Source: Marinibacterium sp.
GTDB taxonomy: Bacteria; Pseudomonadota; Alphaproteobacteria; Rhodobacterales; Rhodobacteraceae
Reading direction: 5' to 3'
Assembly: GCA_025800215.1 (NCBI GenBank)
Contig: JAOXSC010000079.1
Location: forward strand, 1-33,595
DNA length: 33,595 nucleotides
The stretch's first letter is position 1; the number at the start of each line of letters is the position of its first letter. Positions 31,984-33,595 of this stretch are shown piece by piece. Both the position numbers and the translations under genes were made by a program. Below the pieces are notes generated by a model, which made no database searches, was not told the DNA's origin, and saw only the letters and a program-made list of their open reading frames with translations.

Positions 31984-32454
31984 ATGAAACCCCAAATGAT
32001 TGCAGGTCTGGCGCTGGCGGCCCTGACCTCGGCTGGCGCGTCCGGCGCCGATACCTGGCATAGTGACGAAGGCGGGCGCGGTGCGTCGTCCTACGTCGAA
32101 AAGGGCCGGTTTCAGTTGATGATTTCATGCTGGCCGGGGAACCCTGAATTCTTCTTCACCCTCTATGGCGGCCCGTTCGACGGGATGAAGAATATCGACG
32201 ATCAGACCGACTCGATGATGATGTGGATCGAACTGCCCGACGGCCGCACCGGCCGCCACCCGATCGACGGCCATTATTTCGCCCCCGATCAGGCCTTTGT
32301 CGGACGGTTTATCGTCAATGACTACGTGCTGGAACAGTTCCGGCAGGGCGCCAAACTCTTTTTCACGGCCCCCACCGGGGCCGACATTGTCAGTTTCGGG
32401 ATGACCGGTACCGGCAAGGCGCGCGGCCATTTCAAACAGGCCTGCGGGATCTGA
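31984..32454 (+). CDS. Secreted protein of unknown function (156 aa)
   Basis: I do not recognise a named family. A Sec signal peptide is clear (KPQMIAGLALAALTSAGASGA, cut near residue 21-22). The mature part is beta-rich, with GRFQLMISCWPGNPEFFFTL, MMMWIELPDGRTG and a C-terminal FGMTGTGKARGHFKQACGI. Its two cysteines (in ISCW and QACG) could form a disulfide in the periplasm. The layout loosely recalls IalB-like proteins but I cannot confirm it. GGAGGG six bases upstream fixes the start at 31984 rather than an ATG five codons earlier. A 21-bp dyad precedes it. Confidence 0.82.
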   Translation: MKPQMIAGLALAALTSAGASGADTWHSDEGGRGASSYVEKGRFQLMISCWPGNPEFFFTLYGGPFDGMKNIDDQTDSMMMWIELPDGRTGRHPIDGHYFAPDQAFVGRFIVNDYVLEQFRQGAKLFFTAPTGADIVSFGMTGTGKARGHFKQACGI

Positions 32455-32475
32455 CCACCTCGGATCCGGGGGCGC

Positions 32476-32546
32476 CTGCTGTTTCTTTGTGGCCCGAAAT
32501 ACCTCGGGGTCTGGGGCAGAGCCCCAGCGAAGACCCCCAGCGAAGA
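32476..32546. repeat. REP-like intergenic repeat with strong hairpin
   Basis: The convergent gap between the secreted-protein and NUDIX genes holds CCCGAAATACCTCGGGG followed by TGGGGC-AGA-GCCCCA (32512-32526), enclosed by GGGGTC/GACCCC (32506-32511 with 32532-32537). CCCCAGCGAAGA is repeated in tandem at about 32522 and 32535, and AAGACCCCC recurs near 32555. The ATACCTCGGGG plus GC-rich hairpin design is one I recall as dispersed between genes in Rhodobacteraceae genomes; it may also terminate both convergent transcripts. Confidence 0.6.
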
Positions 32547-32580
32547 TCTAACTCAAGACCCCCGGCGATGGCGCCACGCA

Positions 32581-33204
32581 TCAGTCGAAATAAACCGCCC
32601 CGCCGGGTGCACGGGCGGCGGCAAAGGCGCGGGCGATGTCCTGGGCGATGGTGCGCGTCTCTGACAGGGGCGGCAGCGCGTCGGGGGCAAAGAACCGCGC
32701 GTCCGTCGCCTCGCTGCCCGCCACGGGGGTGGCATCATTGTCGCGGGCCAGCAGGAACCGCATGGCGTAGAACTCGCGCGGATCGGGCGGGTAGGGGTGG
32801 CGCGCCTTGTGCGTCACCTCGTAAAGCCGCTCGGCGCGCACCTGCAGGCCGGCCTCTTCCTGCACTTCCTTGACGATGTTTTCGCCCGCCGACAGACCAA
32901 TGTCGGCAAAGCCACCGGGCAGGGCCCACCGCCCGTCGCTTTGTTCCTGAACCAGCAGAATGCGGCCCTCTTCGATCAGCGCTCCGCGCACATCCAGGCT
33001 GGGCGTGGCATAGCTGGCCGCATAGGGGGGCACCAGATCGCGGATCCGCGACAGCGGCACCCCGCCCAGATCCGCCATCATCGCCGTCGCAATCTCGGCG
33101 ATCTCGTCATAGCGTTCACGGTCGAACGCATCTCCGGCAAAGCCCTGGCCCGTGCGGGCCAGCGCCATCAGCCGTTTGGCGCGCGACAGCCACAGATCTT
33201 CCAT
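32581..33204 (-). CDS. NUDIX hydrolase with NUDIX_N-type N-terminal domain
   Basis: A 207-residue protein. The N-terminal 65 residues (WLSRAKRLMALARTGQGF to YDEIAEIATAMMADL) form the small helical domain found in one group of ADP-ribose/nucleotide pyrophosphatases; the C-terminal part is NUDIX. The box reads GFADIGLSAGENIVKEVQEE then AGL: the KEVQEE metal-binding Glu residues are kept, but the Glu expected in Gx5E is Leu. Activity is probable, substrate unknown. ATG 33204 follows AAAGGGG; an upstream in-frame start lies inside gcrA. It is 19 bases after the gcrA stop and probably co-transcribed. Confidence 0.91.
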   Translation of the reverse strand: MEDLWLSRAKRLMALARTGQGFAGDAFDRERYDEIAEIATAMMADLGGVPLSRIRDLVPPYAASYATPSLDVRGALIEEGRILLVQEQSDGRWALPGGFADIGLSAGENIVKEVQEEAGLQVRAERLYEVTHKARHPYPPDPREFYAMRFLLARDNDATPVAGSEATDARFFAPDALPPLSETRTIAQDIARAFAAARAPGGAVYFD

Positions 33205-33223
33205 GGCCCGCGCCCCTTTGGTC

Positions 33224-33595
33224 TTAGCGTTTGCGATCGCGGCGGGTGGACATGGGCTGGAACGCCACGCCCACATGCGCCTCGCAATAGGGTTTTCCGG
33301 CCTGTACCGGCAGGCCGCAGAACCAGAAGTCTTCGGTGGCCGGGTCGCCCACGGGCCATTTGCAGGTGCGCTCGGTCAGTTCCATTAGAGTGAGCTTCTT
33401 GGCCTTCTTCTCGACCTCGTTCACCTTGGCCAACGCCTCTGGGCTGATTTCATTGGCAGAAGGTTGCGGTGGCAGAGGCTGACCCGCTGGAATGATCGCG
33501 CGGCGGTTTGCCGGGGTTGCTGCCGGGCGCTGGGGTACCGCAGGCTCGGTCTTCATCTCGGGCATCGGATCGGCTTTGGGCTTGGCCGCTGGCTT
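33224..33595 (-). CDS. gcrA: Cell cycle regulator GcrA, C-terminal part (5' end beyond the window)
   Basis: The frame is open to the right edge, leaving 123 visible residues. The C-terminus LTERTCKWPVGDPATEDFW, FCGLPVQAGKPYCEAHVGVAF and QPMSTRRDRKR is the conserved sigma-interacting end of GcrA, a sigma-70 cofactor that activates promoters at CcrM-methylated GANTC sites in alphaproteobacteria. The visible upstream part is a Lys/Pro/Ala linker (KPAAKPKADP at the edge). The N-terminal DNA-binding domain must lie outside. Conserved cysteines (CKWP, FCGL, YCEA) are intact, so I see no sign that it is broken. Confidence 0.95.
   Translation of the reverse strand, partial: KPAAKPKADPMPEMKTEPAVPQRPAATPANRRAIIPAGQPLPPQPSANEISPEALAKVNEVEKKAKKLTLMELTERTCKWPVGDPATEDFWFCGLPVQAGKPYCEAHVGVAFQPMSTRRDRKR

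Overview
This window looks like ordinary chromosome from a high-GC alphaproteobacterium, most likely of the family Rhodobacteraceae. That placement rests on the set of genes and their typical sequence versions: a C-terminal GcrA fragment, UbiK, DUF1467, DUF6455, a DUF1800/DUF1501 pair, an AspRS with the non-discriminating type of signature, and an intergenic repeat of a kind I recall from roseobacters. I see no insertion sequence, prophage, CRISPR array, tRNA or rRNA gene.

Layout, left to right. A FabH-type synthase runs in from the left edge (1-1088 +), followed by a small HTH-like protein (1185-1655 -). A 362-bp divergent gap (1656-2017) unusually rich in hairpins precedes tdk (2018-2617 +). 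A minus-strand run YbjN - proC - csaA - 2-hydroxyacid dehydrogenase (5252 down to 2614) ends with its stop codon overlapping that of tdk. ubiK (5550-5804 -), with two tandem terminators, is divergent from the tightly overlapped trio lgt - NDUFAF7-like methyltransferase - pgeF (5906-8609 +). Next come a LysR regulator, aspS, DUF1800 - DUF1501 (Tat-exported), a convergent response regulator, methylmalonyl-CoA epimerase and DUF1467.

The middle holds EI24/nitroreductase (-), a histone-deacetylase-like enzyme with an 80-aa companion (-), a lipoprotein M48 protease overlapping an IMPACT-family gene (+), DUF6455 behind an FNR-type box (+), then DCC, tandem-CDGSH and rimO (-), an EamA transporter and an alpha/beta hydrolase (-).

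The right-hand third carries the clearest functional module: kpsT - kpsE - kdsA - phosphomannomutase/phosphoglucomutase (28910 down to 24454, -). This joins the ATPase and polymer-length/export protein of a Kdo-linked capsule exporter to Kdo synthesis and sugar-phosphate supply. The kpsT leader can fold over its own ribosome-binding site. nhaA (-), an Fe-S-type uracil-DNA glycosylase overlapping sseB-like (+), a secreted unknown (+), a NUDIX hydrolase (-) and the C-terminal part of gcrA (-) complete the window.

I found no clearly new multi-gene system. The most interesting signals are non-coding: the hairpin array before tdk, the kpsT leader, CtrA-like boxes near a response regulator and a LysR gene, an FNR-like box with a correctly spaced -10 before DUF6455, and dyads before the nitroreductase and the secreted protein.
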